64,000 nucleotides of DNA from Endocalyx cinctus (lineage: Eukaryota; Ascomycota; Sordariomycetes; Amphisphaeriales; Apiosporaceae): the NCBI GenBank assembly GCA_001600455.1, contig BCKC01000001.1, positions 5,668,441 through 5,732,440 of the forward strand, in the 5' to 3' direction. Position numbers and translations under genes: made by a program. The stretch's first letter is position 1, and every line of letters begins with the position of its first letter. Of this stretch, positions 45,095 to 55,481 are shown one piece after another. Under the pieces are notes generated by a model. It worked only from the letters and a program-made list of their open reading frames with translations. It was not told where the DNA came from and searched no databases.

Positions 45095-45842
45095 AAGGTC
45101 ACGAAGCTATGAATATCTAGATCTTATCTACCCGTCCATCCACTGGTATTATAGAAGAGAGCCAGGGGAGGCGTTGGCTCGTTCAAAACATAAATATGAA
45201 GGCGTTGGGTCGGTAGGTTGGTTGGTCGGAGTCAGAAACATCCTCCCTTATTACTATTGCATTACAGCCTTGGAAGTTCCCGTACATAATTTGAATGACC
45301 AACATGCTACTTCATCTGGGTCAAACCTCTTTGTCCTTTTTGGTTTAGTTTGCGATAATGAGAAAAAAACGCATCACGGTGTTCTAGAATAAAAATATCA
45401 GAGACCAACTAATAAATTTGATTTGCCACTTTTCACTCCTGTTTGAACCGCTGCGTCATGAAAAGAAAAAAAATAAATAATTGATAAACTATCGCCTATG
45501 AGACTGACTTTCGCTTGCGGTCATCCCTCCTGGTGAAACATGACTTATGATCTTCTCGATAGTATCCGTCCACGGTTACTACTACCTACTACCACTGTAT
45601 ACATTTACCTGGTAGCATCCATGGATGTATAGCATACTAAGCTGCCTAGTTACTTGGTAGGACATGTGGTTAGTAGTTCAACTGGTATGTAGTACATAGT
45701 ATGAATTTAATGGTTTAGATCGTAGAGCGTTACAGGTATCATTAGTATAATGATTTATATTAACTTCTTTTTCGTATAAAATAGGGATAGAACTTCTCAT
45801 GGGGTAAAAAAAAAGATAATTTGGATACTCCATGCATATGGT
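45095..45842. other. Spacer after FIS1
   Basis: 748 bp, with TACCT/AGGTA-like tracts at 45580-45700. An open frame overlapping the FIS1 end continues to 45392 but is out of frame with FIS1 and looks like UTR. No gene seen. Confidence 0.5.
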
Positions 45843-47036
45843 TCAAACTTGGCTTAGAACCCAAGCGTACAATTCCATCTCCATTCGCCCTGGTTTCCCA
45901 TTAACTTTTAGCTGACGCTCAGAAACGGGAGGATTACGAGCTTCGCCTTTGGTAACTAGAAGTTTGACCTTGTTCTCCTCGTTATATTCCTGTGATAAAT
46001 CTATTATTGGAATACAGCGAATGTTGATCGGGGCTTTACATACCCTCAGCTTCTTATCGAAGGATAGGATATCACCCAAGAGGATTTCATCCGCGCCCGC
46101 GAGTATCAAGACTTTGTCTACCTGTTACAGATATCTACCCACCAATCGGCTGGTGCACCCAGCGGGCTATTATGGTTGTCTTTATTTGCATTACCCATGA
46201 GGGCAGGTGTCCATGAGCGAAGTCCGGGAACGCTTGGGCAGTCCTTAGTAGAACTATCCCTGAACGAGGGCGCGGTAAGATCCAAGCCAACCCACGGTGG
46301 TACTAAGAGAGCGCCCTTGAATCTCTGCCCCATGTTCATAAGGGGCAGCATATCTGGATGGGGGTGTGACAAGTGTCCCAAGATAGCAGCGCAAAGACTT
46401 GCGCCTACGGAGTTGTCACATATAATGAGCTTCGTTGCATATTAATAAAAGAGTGATTGCGTCGAGCTATGCGGAGTATTGAATATTTATCTAGGAGTAT
46501 TGTTAACCAAGATCTTGGGTAAGATACCGGATAGTAGGCCTAGCTTGCAAAAGCTGCCTGGGATATTTGGCCTGCGATGCTACATCTGCCGTCGGTAATA
46601 AGTTATTGAAATAACCTATAGCTCTGGATTGTGGAGGTGGCTTACTATACTGCGGGACGAAGACGACAACTTTTTTGCCTGAATCTTCATTACAAGATCA
46701 TGGAGAAGAGAAAGTTCATGTGCTTCCCCATCAGAACGAGTGCGCAACCTTGAGATGTTGAAAATATACTTATAGCAATGAAGGGCCCAGCTAGTACAAC
46801 CAGACCAGGACTGTATCAGCATCCTTTTCCCCAATCCAGCAACCAAGTGTACCGTCTCTAGTGTCGGCCATCTTAGGCCTAAATCCCTTTTTTTGCGCGC
46901 ATGTTACATATTTTTCTGACGTGGTAGGGAGGGCGCTTTGTTTGGCTGGGGATGTGAATGAGGGCTTTTTTCGATTCACTTCGCGCATGATACTTCTAAT
47001 TAAGTTACAAGACATATTCAACTTCACATCCAACAC
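45843..47036 (-). pseudogene. Decayed alpha/beta-hydrolase (hydrolase_3/HSL-like) gene
   Basis: Four minus-strand frames in succession match one hydrolase. 47036-46791 gives an N-terminal part with TLGCWIGEKDADTVLVWLY and is cut by TAG at 46793-46791, exactly where HGGG should follow. Different frames at about 46740-46505 give HELSLLHDLVMKIQ, KKVVVFVPQYS and SQAKYPRQLLQARPTIRYLT. 46435-46118 gives LIICDNSVGASLCAAILGHL SHPHPDM, ALLVPPWV and PLGAPADWWVD. 46109-45843 gives VDKVLILAGADEILLGDIL and TKGEARNPP, ending WVLSQV. Frame changes occur near 46695 and 46115, and no usable splice site bridges the gap at about 46505-46435. The elbow reads D-N-S-V-G instead of G-x-S-x-G, and the catalytic His of the GEAH motif is Arg. 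The damage is independent at several points, so I call it a pseudogene and not a mis-spliced gene. Confidence 0.75.
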
Positions 47037-47998
47037 ACGTATTTAATTATACCTTTGAGCATTTAAGTACCTGTATAATTATGTGTCGCTGGCAGCCAAC
47101 ATGGTGACGGAGTATAACGCAGATATATATTGAGCACCTACCTAGGTACTATGCAATCTCTGTGCTATGGTACTCCGTAAATCCGTGGATACCTACCTAC
47201 GTAGGTACCCACTCAGGCCACTATGTCACTGTAACTCTCCTTACGTAATAAACTTACTTCATTAACGTGAACTTGCCCCACTACTCGTATCATAAACCAC
47301 CTGGCACTCACAAATAAATGACGAAAGGGATAGGCCGAGTTTATTGTTAGAACAGCACTCCAGCAGAGGTACCCTATACGTAACACCAAGATTACTCACC
47401 TACCCTCATTCTTCTTTTTCTTTCTTTTTTACACTCTCACGATTTCTATATTAGATTTTTTTTTTATTCGTTTTGTAATTTTCGAAAATATAGCCCAGCA
47501 ACAAAGGTCTCTCTATTTTTTATTTTTGTACGCTGTTTCGCTGTTCAACGATAAGAACCGCCGACCCGCCGCTCATCTCCATCACGCACATATTCTTAGT
47601 CTTGGCTTCGAGAAACCTCCCTGCCTACTCCAGAATTGTAGTCGGATAGACTGGAGATTAAGTACTATGTACTGAGCTTCGATGCAGACAAACCGACCCT
47701 TGTAGCAACCACTACGACTGCGGCAATACTGGCCATCGCGATATTTCTCGACATAGCTGTCTACTGGCTTTAGACGGTGTGAAGATCAAATAATACTACT
47801 TAATTGTATATCATTCCCGAATATTCCTTTCGTAACTCCATTTGCCCCAAAGAAAGGTAACTCTCGTTTGTTGCTGCCTACAAATCGGGAGAAATATTTG
47901 GCGGAGCACCTGGAGTCGCCATACTATTTAAGTCCAGTGTCACCTAAAAAGGCACTTCCTTTATTAGTCACGTCTAGAAACGGTACGTTCTTTCCTAG
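47037..47998. other. Spacer, TACCT/AGGTA-rich
   Basis: About 960 bp with a dense TACCTAGGTAC-like tract at 47130-47215 including TACTCCGTA at 47171-47179, then T-rich DNA at 47410-47530. No gene seen. Confidence 0.5.
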
Positions 47999-48262
47999 TT
48001 GTTATTATTATTTTCATGCGCCTAGTATTCTTTTGCGCGCAATCCGGCAAGTAGACAAACATAACCATAACACTTCTCCTGTTGTGTTACCCACGCATAT
48101 TCCTAATAATCTCCTATTACTACTCTTATATCGACCAACTAGGTTAACTCTTACTCGAAGGCTGTGTATAGAACTTAGCCAAAGTCATCAAGCCCCGCCC
48201 GTTGTATTCGAATCAGCCTTGCTGGCTTTGACGCTCAACCGATTGACCACATCCGTATGACC
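47999..48262 (-). mobile_element. Candidate tRNA-derived SINE-like element
   Basis: On the minus strand, reading from 48262, the sequence TGGTCAATCGGTTGAGCG resembles a tRNA D-arm/A box. About 35 nt later GATTCGAATAC resembles a B box (9 of 11 positions of GGTTCGAATCC). The intervening part does not fold into an acceptor or anticodon arm, so it is not a functional tRNA. About 200 nt of unrelated body follows, ending in an A-rich repeat tail (AAAATAATAATAAC, 48014-48001). Tail, internal Pol III-like boxes and size fit a tRNA-derived SINE. I found no target-site duplication and no second copy in this window, so the boundaries are approximate. Confidence 0.35.
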
Positions 48263-48575
48263 AACCAAAACCGGTTCACCTCTCTCTTCAAAATTTCCGT
48301 AGATTGAGATTTTCGATATATTCTACACCACCCCAGACCATCCTTGTCATTCCTGGCCCTTGAGCCCCTGGACCGAATCGATTCCCATTGACTCCCGTGG
48401 GATACTGTCTTACTTTGTGCCGGGAGTTTTCCTCTAAATCGATTAAATCAATCTACCTCGTATTTCAATTTAACAATATATCAGGCTGGCTTTTCGTGCT
48501 CTTCGGGCAGCGGGCCTTGCACTTGGCCTAGGACTAATTGCCCTGAACGGGTACCAACGATTTCAGGGAGATCAA
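48263..48575. promoter_or_regulatory. Upstream region of the RING-finger gene
   Basis: 313 bp between the SINE-like element and the RING-finger ATG, presumably promoter and leader. No specific motif is recognised. Confidence 0.4.
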
Positions 48576-50155
48576 ATGGCGTCCAGACATAATCATCTTG
48601 ATGCGATCGACGGTCGCGAAATCGTATACTGCCATCTTTGTCGACATGAGTGGTATAAAGATGAACACCCGGGTGCGCAAGAGTGCCCTGCGTGTTCCAG
48701 CGAAGCAATAGAATATGTGGGTTATCATCATGCAATTCTTAGAGTGACGTTCTACTGACGATTATATAGGTTTCGCCCGAAAACGATCCTCGAAATATTA
48801 GTGATGACGAGGATTCTCTGCCGGGTTTCAATAGACATAGGCCCCTACATGCCCACAATACGGAATCTGATCCCGAAGAGGAAGATATAGATTCTATATT
48901 TACCCGTGGTCCCAGATTATTCGGTAGACGGACCCTCTATAGATCTTCCGATGAACCCGGCGGTGCGAGTGGAAACCATCCTGATAATAGCGAAGATGTT
49001 TTGCGTCGATTTAGCGAACTGGTAGGTGCCATTAGTGGTGGTCCTGTGCCGACGGGCCGCACCGAACGCGGGGAGTTCACCAGCAGCTTCGGTCCGCAAC
49101 GTGTGACCTATCAGAGAATATCTGGCCCTGGGTTTGGTGGCATAAGTAGCGTTACCTTCACCACCACAGCAACAGAAACAAATCGCCGTCGTAATGGACC
49201 CGATATTCAGGCAGGAGGTCCTGTTGACTTTTCGAGGTACATATCCGAGCGTCTTCCTCTATTTTGGGGATAAGTAAGATATTATTCAGCGCTAACTACT
49301 ATTTCCAGAGTCTTCGGCCAGGTGATGAGTGACTTAGGACCGCCTCCCATGAACAGAAATGCGCGGGATGGTGCAGATCCCAACAACGGTGGTAATGGGA
49401 ACCCTCCCCGCCGGCACGGGGAGCTCGCAAATTCGCTCAATCAGCTCCTTGTTGCGATTCTGAACCCGAACGGTATACATGGTGATGGAGTCTACTCTCA
49501 GGAGGCACTAGACCGCATAATCACGGACTTGATGGAGGCAAACCCCCAATCCAACGCCCCGGCCCCAGCTTCGGACGATTCGATTGCAAAATTACCGAGA
49601 AAGAAGTTAGACGAGGAAATGTTAGGACCGGAACTAAAAGGCGAATGCACAATTTGCATCGACGAAATGAAACTCGGCGACGAGGTGGTTGTGTTGCCAT
49701 GCAAGCATTGGTTTCACGACGAATGTGTCGTCTTGTGGTTGAAACAGCACAATACCTGTCCTATTTGCCGTGCGCCGATCGATGGACAGGCTGGTGGACA
49801 AGCGGAGGCAGCAAATCCCACTTCACAAGCAGGGCCTTCTTCCGCGACACCATCTTCCTCCCGACCGTCTGCCGCAGAGCGACGAAGAGCGAACATACTT
49901 CAAAACGCAGAGTCTAGGTGGGATTCAATACGCGGCGCTGCGTCTACTCACCCATATCACCGACCTATTCCTCGGCGTGATTCGAACTCTCCCCCCATGA
50001 ATAATCCGTCAACTAGCTCCCCAAGAGTTAGAAGCCCTTCCCCTTCTAGTCGGCGATCTACACAGAGCGACGGAGCACGAGATGGTCGAGGCTCATCTGG
50101 CTCCGGCCCTCTGAACTGGCTGAGGAACTCTTTCGCAAGGGACAGGCGCCAGTGA
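48576..50155 (+). CDS. RING-H2 E3 ubiquitin ligase of the RNF115/RNF126 type
   Basis: Three exons: 48576-48716, 48770-49236 and 49309-50155, giving 484 aa. The N-terminus carries a C-x2-C ... C-x2-C zinc ribbon (YCHLCRHEW ... ECPACSSEAIEYV), the ubiquitin-binding ribbon of RNF115/126. An acidic linker follows (DPEEEDIDSIF), then a Gly/Thr-rich region, and joined exons 2/3 give DFSRVFGQVMSDLG. The RING-H2 finger at about residues 316-357 (CTICIDEMKLGDEVVVLPC, KHWFHDECVVLWLKQHNTC, PICR) has the complete C3H2C3 ligand set. The C-terminal 120 residues are Ser/Pro/Arg-rich and disordered. Such ligases act in protein quality control and endosomal sorting; the substrate here is unknown. Confidence 0.92.
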
Positions 50156-51158
50156 GTAGTGGTGGTCTTGATTTATTACTCAAAAGTTTCAGTGGAAAGA
50201 CGATATAAAATTTGAAATCGAAGTCTTGCCTCTCAACCTAGGGCAATGATGCGATGGTATCTAGTATATAAGTATCCTAGATATTTGTAGCTACGCTGCT
50301 TCCGAGTTTATAAAGCGCGGCGTCTCGTAGGAATATGATTTATCCCATTGTTTTTAAAAAGTAACATGGGCTTGTATGGATAACGAATAATATGATCAGG
50401 GGGAAGGAGAGGTCGGGGACATGGGTTCGACCACGAAAGAGAAGTAGCTTGGTTGTTGCGCTACTACAAAGGATAGTTCTTCTGATAGTTTACAGCTATT
50501 CTAGAGTCGGTTTCAATTTGTTTCCCAGCAATATTAGATAGATGCTCACGGCTATTGACGCGGTCTTTACTTCAAATATCGTACGATCACTTGTTAAACT
50601 TCCCTTGACATTTAGTAAAATTGTCTATGCAAAGTGTACCCTGCATCATTATATCCTATATGGCAAAGAAGAGTGAACATTTTATTGTAGGCTTTTGGGC
50701 TATCGTCACAGTTATGGCATGACATAGTGGAATTATACATGTAACTTTAGGAAATGGAAACGAGTGACTTTTATTGATCTACTTACTTTAAATCGCCTAT
50801 GAATAGTTTTAATGATATATAAAGGGGATAAATGAGGGTGGGGGGAAGGATTGTGATGGAAGGGATGGAAGGGGGCATGGGGATTTCATAACGGAATAAT
50901 GAATACTAGGGGATTTTTTTTTTGGAGGGGAGAGAATGGGAGGAGGGTGTGTGTGACAACGATTAATAACTTGAAATATTTTTGATCAAGGAAAGAAAAG
51001 AAGAGGAGAGAAAAACGAGCGTAGTATTTTGAGCCGTGAGACAATCTGGATACAAAAGAGAAAACTTACCGAAAAGGGAGTATGCTTTTTTTTTTTTTTG
51101 AGAGGGGGAGGGGGACACACCTGGTGATCTTGACCTTTTCTTCAGCTGAAGACTTCAA
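50156..51158. other. Convergent spacer
   Basis: 1 kb between the RING gene and the polyQ gene, both ending here. G- and A-rich on the right (50840-51120), with T12-14 near 51087-51100. No gene seen. Confidence 0.5.
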
Positions 51159-52106
51159 TCAACGAAAATAACCCCCGGGCACCTGCGTGTACAGCAGATC
51201 ACCGTTTTGTAGAGCTTCTTTGGGGACGCTTCTCCGAGCGATCGGGCCGTCCGCGTACCTACCGAGTTTGTCGGAGGATACCCAGTAGCCGCCGGATCGG
51301 TGGAGGAACCACCAGCGGCCGTAGTAGTCGCTGTGGAGGCGGGCGATCAAGTCCCCCGCTAGCTCCTCGCCGGTGTAGCGCGTAGCTCGGGACGGCTGGT
51401 TGATCTTGACGTCTTCGCCCATGAGCTGCACGAGGTCGACCAGAGATGCTCGGGAGAGGTAGTTGGTCGGCTCGGTTCGGATCCGGTGGAGGTAATTCTC
51501 TTTTCGTCGGATTAGCAGCTCGACGCGCTGCTGGAACTTCAGCTCTTTGCGTCGCTTGTGCGCTTGCGTTTGGAAGACGCGGCCGATGGCCCGCTTCCAG
51601 GGTCCGGGTCTTTTGGGGACTACGGTCTCGGTGGCGTCAGTGTTGGCATCATTGTTGCTTTGCTGCTTTGGCTGTTGCTGCTGACGCTGCTGCTGTTGTT
51701 GCTGCGGCTGGCGCTGTTGTTGTTGTTGCTGCGGCTGGCGCTGTTGCTGCTGCTGACGCTGCTGCTGCTGCTGTTGTTGTTGTTGCTGCGGCCGGCGTTG
51801 TTGTTGCTGTTGCTGTTGAGGCTGACGCTGCTGCTGTTGTTGCTGCTGCCGCTCCACCCTCTGCGGGAGTGGTGGAAGGGGTCTCGAGGGCGGAGGAGAT
51901 GTATTCGTTCCTCTGTTGAGTAGTTTTGGCGGCGGCGATGGCTCAGAAAGGGAATCATATTCCTCTATTTCATCGATTTGCGCCGTCGAGACCGCTCTTT
52001 GCCGCGGGAAAATCAGCTCTTCCTCCTCCACGCCGGAGTAGGCAGATCCGGTTGTTCGGGCACGGTTACGACTCATATCGTTGTTGCTATCTTTCTTATT
52101 ATACAA
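51159..52106 (-). CDS. Polyglutamine protein with a conserved-looking C-terminal domain
   Basis: A single exon of 315 aa; an in-frame ATG at 52076 (MSRNRARTTG) would give 305 aa. Residues 1-80 are acidic and Pro-rich (EEEELIFPRQR, PPPSRPLPPLP). Residues of about 85-155 are almost pure Gln, broken by Arg and Pro (for example QQRQPQQQ), encoded by mixed CAG and CAA. After KRPGPWKRAIGRVF comes a structured-looking region: KELKFQQRVELLIRRKENYL, then YLSRASLVDLVQLMGEDVKI, TGEELAGDLIARLHSDYYG, and an aromatic end RWWFLHRSGGYWVSSDKLG. I do not recognise the family. The antisense frames over the Gln tract (Leu/Val/Ala strings) are artefacts. Confidence 0.75.
   Translation of the reverse strand: MYNKKDSNNDMSRNRARTTGSAYSGVEEEELIFPRQRAVSTAQIDEIEEYDSLSEPSPPPKLLNRGTNTSPPPSRPLPPLPQRVERQQQQQQQRQPQQQQQQQRRPQQQQQQQQQQRQQQQQRQPQQQQQQRQPQQQQQQRQQQQPKQQSNNDANTDATETVVPKRPGPWKRAIGRVFQTQAHKRRKELKFQQRVELLIRRKENYLHRIRTEPTNYLSRASLVDLVQLMGEDVKINQPSRATRYTGEELAGDLIARLHSDYYGRWWFLHRSGGYWVSSDKLGRYADGPIARRSVPKEALQNGDLLYTQVPGGYFR
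51660..51855 (-). repeat. CAG/CAA trinucleotide tract coding polyGln
   Basis: About 65 consecutive triplets of mainly CAG/CAA with scattered CGC/CGG and CCG/CCA codons, inside the polyQ protein. The mixed codons point to a selected or long-established tract and not to a recent pure CAG expansion. Confidence 0.85.
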
Positions 52107-53546
52107 TTGCTCTCTTTGACTTGCTGAAAGGTTTTGTTGTCGTTATTGTTATTGTTCCTTTGTCGAATTGCTCTTTGTTGATGAGTGAGTGAAAATGAAA
52201 TGTTTGTCCATGTCGTCGGTGGCTTGGCATATTTATAGACCAAAGTCTCCCCCCAAAAGATGATTGTTTGGGTTCAATATTGCGGGCCGTTGTTTAGAAA
52301 CCGTGTCCTGCGTGCTCGAACTGGTATATAAATCCCCGACACGCCCACTATTGCTCCAAAACATAATATCCTCCATGGTATGAGACGAGATCGAATCGGC
52401 TTGTAATCAAACAAGCCCAAGGTGACAAGACACTTGTTCGTGTTCTGTGACAATCTATCCTATGTGGTAGATCTTATTGGTAGATATGACCTATAGTAGT
52501 CTCAGGGCGACTCTCGAAATATCTTCAAGGCTTACAAAGTATGGCATATGTGAACTATGTAAGTCATGTCCCTGAACCACTGTCTCTCTAGGCCAACACT
52601 CCGACGAGAACTTGATATGCCATATCTTGTATGTATGCGCTTCCATACAGTAGCATGCCCAATAGTCTTTGGTTTCCCTCTTTGGAGAGCTCATGATTTG
52701 ACTATGACCATACCATAATACTCATTAAGAGGCAGTTTTTTTGCGTGAAGTCCCAGATAAAGAAGAGATTGTGATAAGTGAGCGTCCAGATCTAAACATT
52801 GCACGACTTGTCAAAGAGATAGACTATGTCATTGTTTATGAGCATTACTCATGAATTCTCGATGCGATATAACTTGCTCAGCTGATGTATCTCACTATTT
52901 ATGATTTATCCCACGTTGGAACTTAGTCCTCAAACATAAGTTGAAATGGCGCTCTGTTACTTATCTTCCATCGTCTGTTAGCAATCTGTCCAGCAAAAGG
53001 TAGTAAAGCAACAAAGGGGTCAAAGACTACTCATTTAAGCCACCTAAACTAAAAAAAGAAACAATGACAATTGAACTACAAGACAGTTTCTTTTTTTGTC
53101 ATTGTCACTTATGATGTCCCCATGTCACATCAGCTTGTTTGGTCTCTACCGGCTAGGAAGAATTATTCATTGACTTGAAGAATTGACTCTTCAGATAAAA
53201 GTTGGATTTAGTCGGTGGCACAACTACCTATTTTTAAACATTATGTGTATACATTCTCCTAATAAATAAATAGTTGCTTCAGTCCATGTCCGAATATATG
53301 TCCTGGATATAAATAATTAACAAGAGAAGAGAAAGATAAATAGTCGGGGAGAATTCGGCTCGAGTCTTGTCGAAGCCGAGGATCAAAAAGCGATAAGTGA
53401 TATCAAGTAAATAAAATAAAGAAACGCCATCATAAATCGCTGATAAAACAAGAAGATTTCGATAATTCAGGTATTCAAAATGGTCGTTTCCCAACCATCG
53501 AAACAAAACGATCTACGACGTGAAACAATAAAACAAATCATTTTTT
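52107..53546. other. 1.4 kb spacer
   Basis: Between the polyQ-gene promoter and the 3' end of the permease gene. AT-rich, no gene seen. The sequence AAGAAACAATGACAA near 53057 recurs inverted near 53095 (TTGTCATTG), forming a possible hairpin. Confidence 0.45.
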
Positions 53547-55481
53547 TCAAGCGCTTTCGGCTTTTTCAGAAGCAGCGACGACGGTCTGATGCTTCTGACC
53601 GTCAACGGCGCTTTCTTTCGCATGCGGGCTCAGCGACTCGTCGAAGATGACCTGCTGCGCCTCGGGGAGGGCCTTCTCGAAGCCACCGGCCCCGGCGTCC
53701 GGGCCCGGGACCGGGAAGATGAAGCCCAGGACGGCGTAAGAGAAAGCGCCGACGGCGAAGCTGACCTCCCACCCGAGCGAGAACAGGTGGGAAGCGCCGG
53801 GCGCGACGTCGGCGCCCGTGCCGAAAGAGGCGATGAACCCCGGTAAGGGTAGGACGAAGCCGACGACGAAGGCGGCGTAGGCGCGCCAGTTGACGCCGTG
53901 GAAGTAGTAGTACCGGCCTCGCGGGTCGAGGGTGAACAGGTCCGGCAGGTTCATGTTGCCCTTGCGGAGCACGAAGTAGTCGACGATCATGATGGCTACC
54001 ACGGGTCCTTGGAAGATGCTGTAGCCGCCTAGGAAGTTGAGGAAGCCGGTGGCTGATGTGACGATGCGCCTGGAGTAGAAAAAAAAAATTCAGATTAGTA
54101 TTTTGCTATATATATATATATATATATTACTTGTGGTTCATAATTGTTGCGAGAAATGGGAGAAAAATAAGTTACGTACCATGGCACGATGGCAAAGGCG
54201 ATGAAGAGGCACAAGAATTGACCTCGCACGATGTTGATGTATTTGGGTAAAAGACAGGTAACGTCGGCGGCGAAGGGGATGAAGTTACACGCGATGGAGG
54301 TGCCGAGGGTGGCGAAGGCGAAAGCGGCTGAAGCGAAGAAGACGCCGGCGCGGGCCCCCGACGTGTAAGATCGATCCAGGATACCGTTCAATAAATCATA
54401 CGGGTTCCAATACGATTCTCCGGTCATGTTCAGAACAGCAGACTAAATTAATCAATTTATGTTAGCTAATGCGACAACGAAGAACTTTAAAAAGGAGAAT
54501 ATTAATAATACTGGTCCAACCTACCGTGCTGATTATACCAAAGGCGGCGCACAAAGTCTGGCCGAGAGGTAACCCAAGAAGCTGCCCATAGAGCTGGGCG
54601 TTCTTTGACTTGGCGTAACGGGCGATATCCGGGATAGTGACCAACAGGGCCGAGTTCGAGCCCATGACGGAGTTGAATTGAGCGACGATAGCCCAAGCGA
54701 AGACGGCGGTCGAGGGCCTCGCGGCCTCGGCGGCGGCCTCGAGCTGGTCAGCGCCGACGCCGCCGTTCGTCTTCGTTGCCCAGATAACGATGCCCAAGCC
54801 GGCGATGGGGAGGACGACCGACTTGGCGGTGAAGAGGTGGCGGATGCGCGAGGTGTGGACGAGCAGGAAGGGCATGGTAAAGAGAAAGGCGAGGAAGAAG
54901 CCGACGAAGGTCTGGGTCGTGATGAACTGGTCGGCGGGGATCCCGTTCGGGACCCGCTCCCAGCTCGGGAAGATGCAGCGCAGGCAGATGGAGATGAACT
55001 GGCCCTCGAAGTAGAGCTGGACGCCGCCCCAGATGATCCCGAGGATCGACCGCAGCACGACGACGAAGTACTGCCCGTACACGCCGAAGCTGGCGCGCGA
55101 GAGGACCGGGTACCCGACGTGGTACTGCGACGCGGCCCGCCCGTTCAGAACCATGACGGCGGCGGAGAGCAGGTTCGCGAATAGCACGACCAGGAGCGCG
55201 TCGCGCACGGTGGCCCCCACGGTGATCAGCGAGGCGCCCACGGACCAGGTCGACACGTTCCACGACTCGGACCACCAGTACGCGAAAAAGGATAAGGTGG
55301 TCCAAGTTTGTCGACGAGGCGGTGAAGGTGCCAAATCTTCGTTGATGAGGATCGAGGTCGAGGATTTGAGAACTAATGCCTCGTGAAAGGCTTTGGGTGA
55401 ACTAAAGGCATGTTTTATCCTTTGCAACCTCGATGGTTGCTGTTCTTGTTCGGTCAATTGCTGTGATGTTTCTTCCGCCAT
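53547..55481 (-). CDS. NCS1-family nucleobase/allantoin-type permease
   Basis: Three exons: 55481-54525, 54442-54180 and 54069-53547, giving 580 aa, normal for fungal Fur/Dal4-type carriers. Joins give ...GIISTSAVLNMTGESYWNPY and IVPWRIVTSATGFLNFLGGY, both family-consistent. The N-terminus is cytoplasmic (SSTSILINEDLAPSPPRRQT W), followed by about 12 membrane spans. Signature stretches are WSESWNVSTWSVGASLITVG, GYPVLSRASFGVYGQYF, VAQFNSVMGSNSALLVTIPD IARYAK and GPVVAIMIVDYFVLRKGN. These proteins co-transport uracil, uridine, allantoin, hydantoins, thiamine or related compounds with protons; the substrate cannot be read from sequence alone. A TA repeat lies in intron 2 (about 54108-54127). Coding GC is high. 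Divergent from the SMP-30 gene (1.74 kb). Confidence 0.92.

Noticed and set aside
45060..45392. 110-codon frame overlapping the FIS1 end
   Set aside because: Out of frame with FIS1, no motif, and most of it lies in the FIS1 3' region.
48190..48262. Possible functional tRNA on the minus strand
   Set aside because: Only D-arm- and T-loop-like boxes are present; no acceptor or anticodon stem forms. Kept instead as a SINE-like candidate.
51446..51923. Leu/Val/Ala-rich plus-strand frames that look like membrane proteins
   Set aside because: They are antisense or shifted readings of the CAG/CAA repeat.
54678..55305. Long frames on both strands over permease exon 1
   Set aside because: Shadows of the GC-rich permease exon; the true frame has NCS1 motifs and membrane spans.
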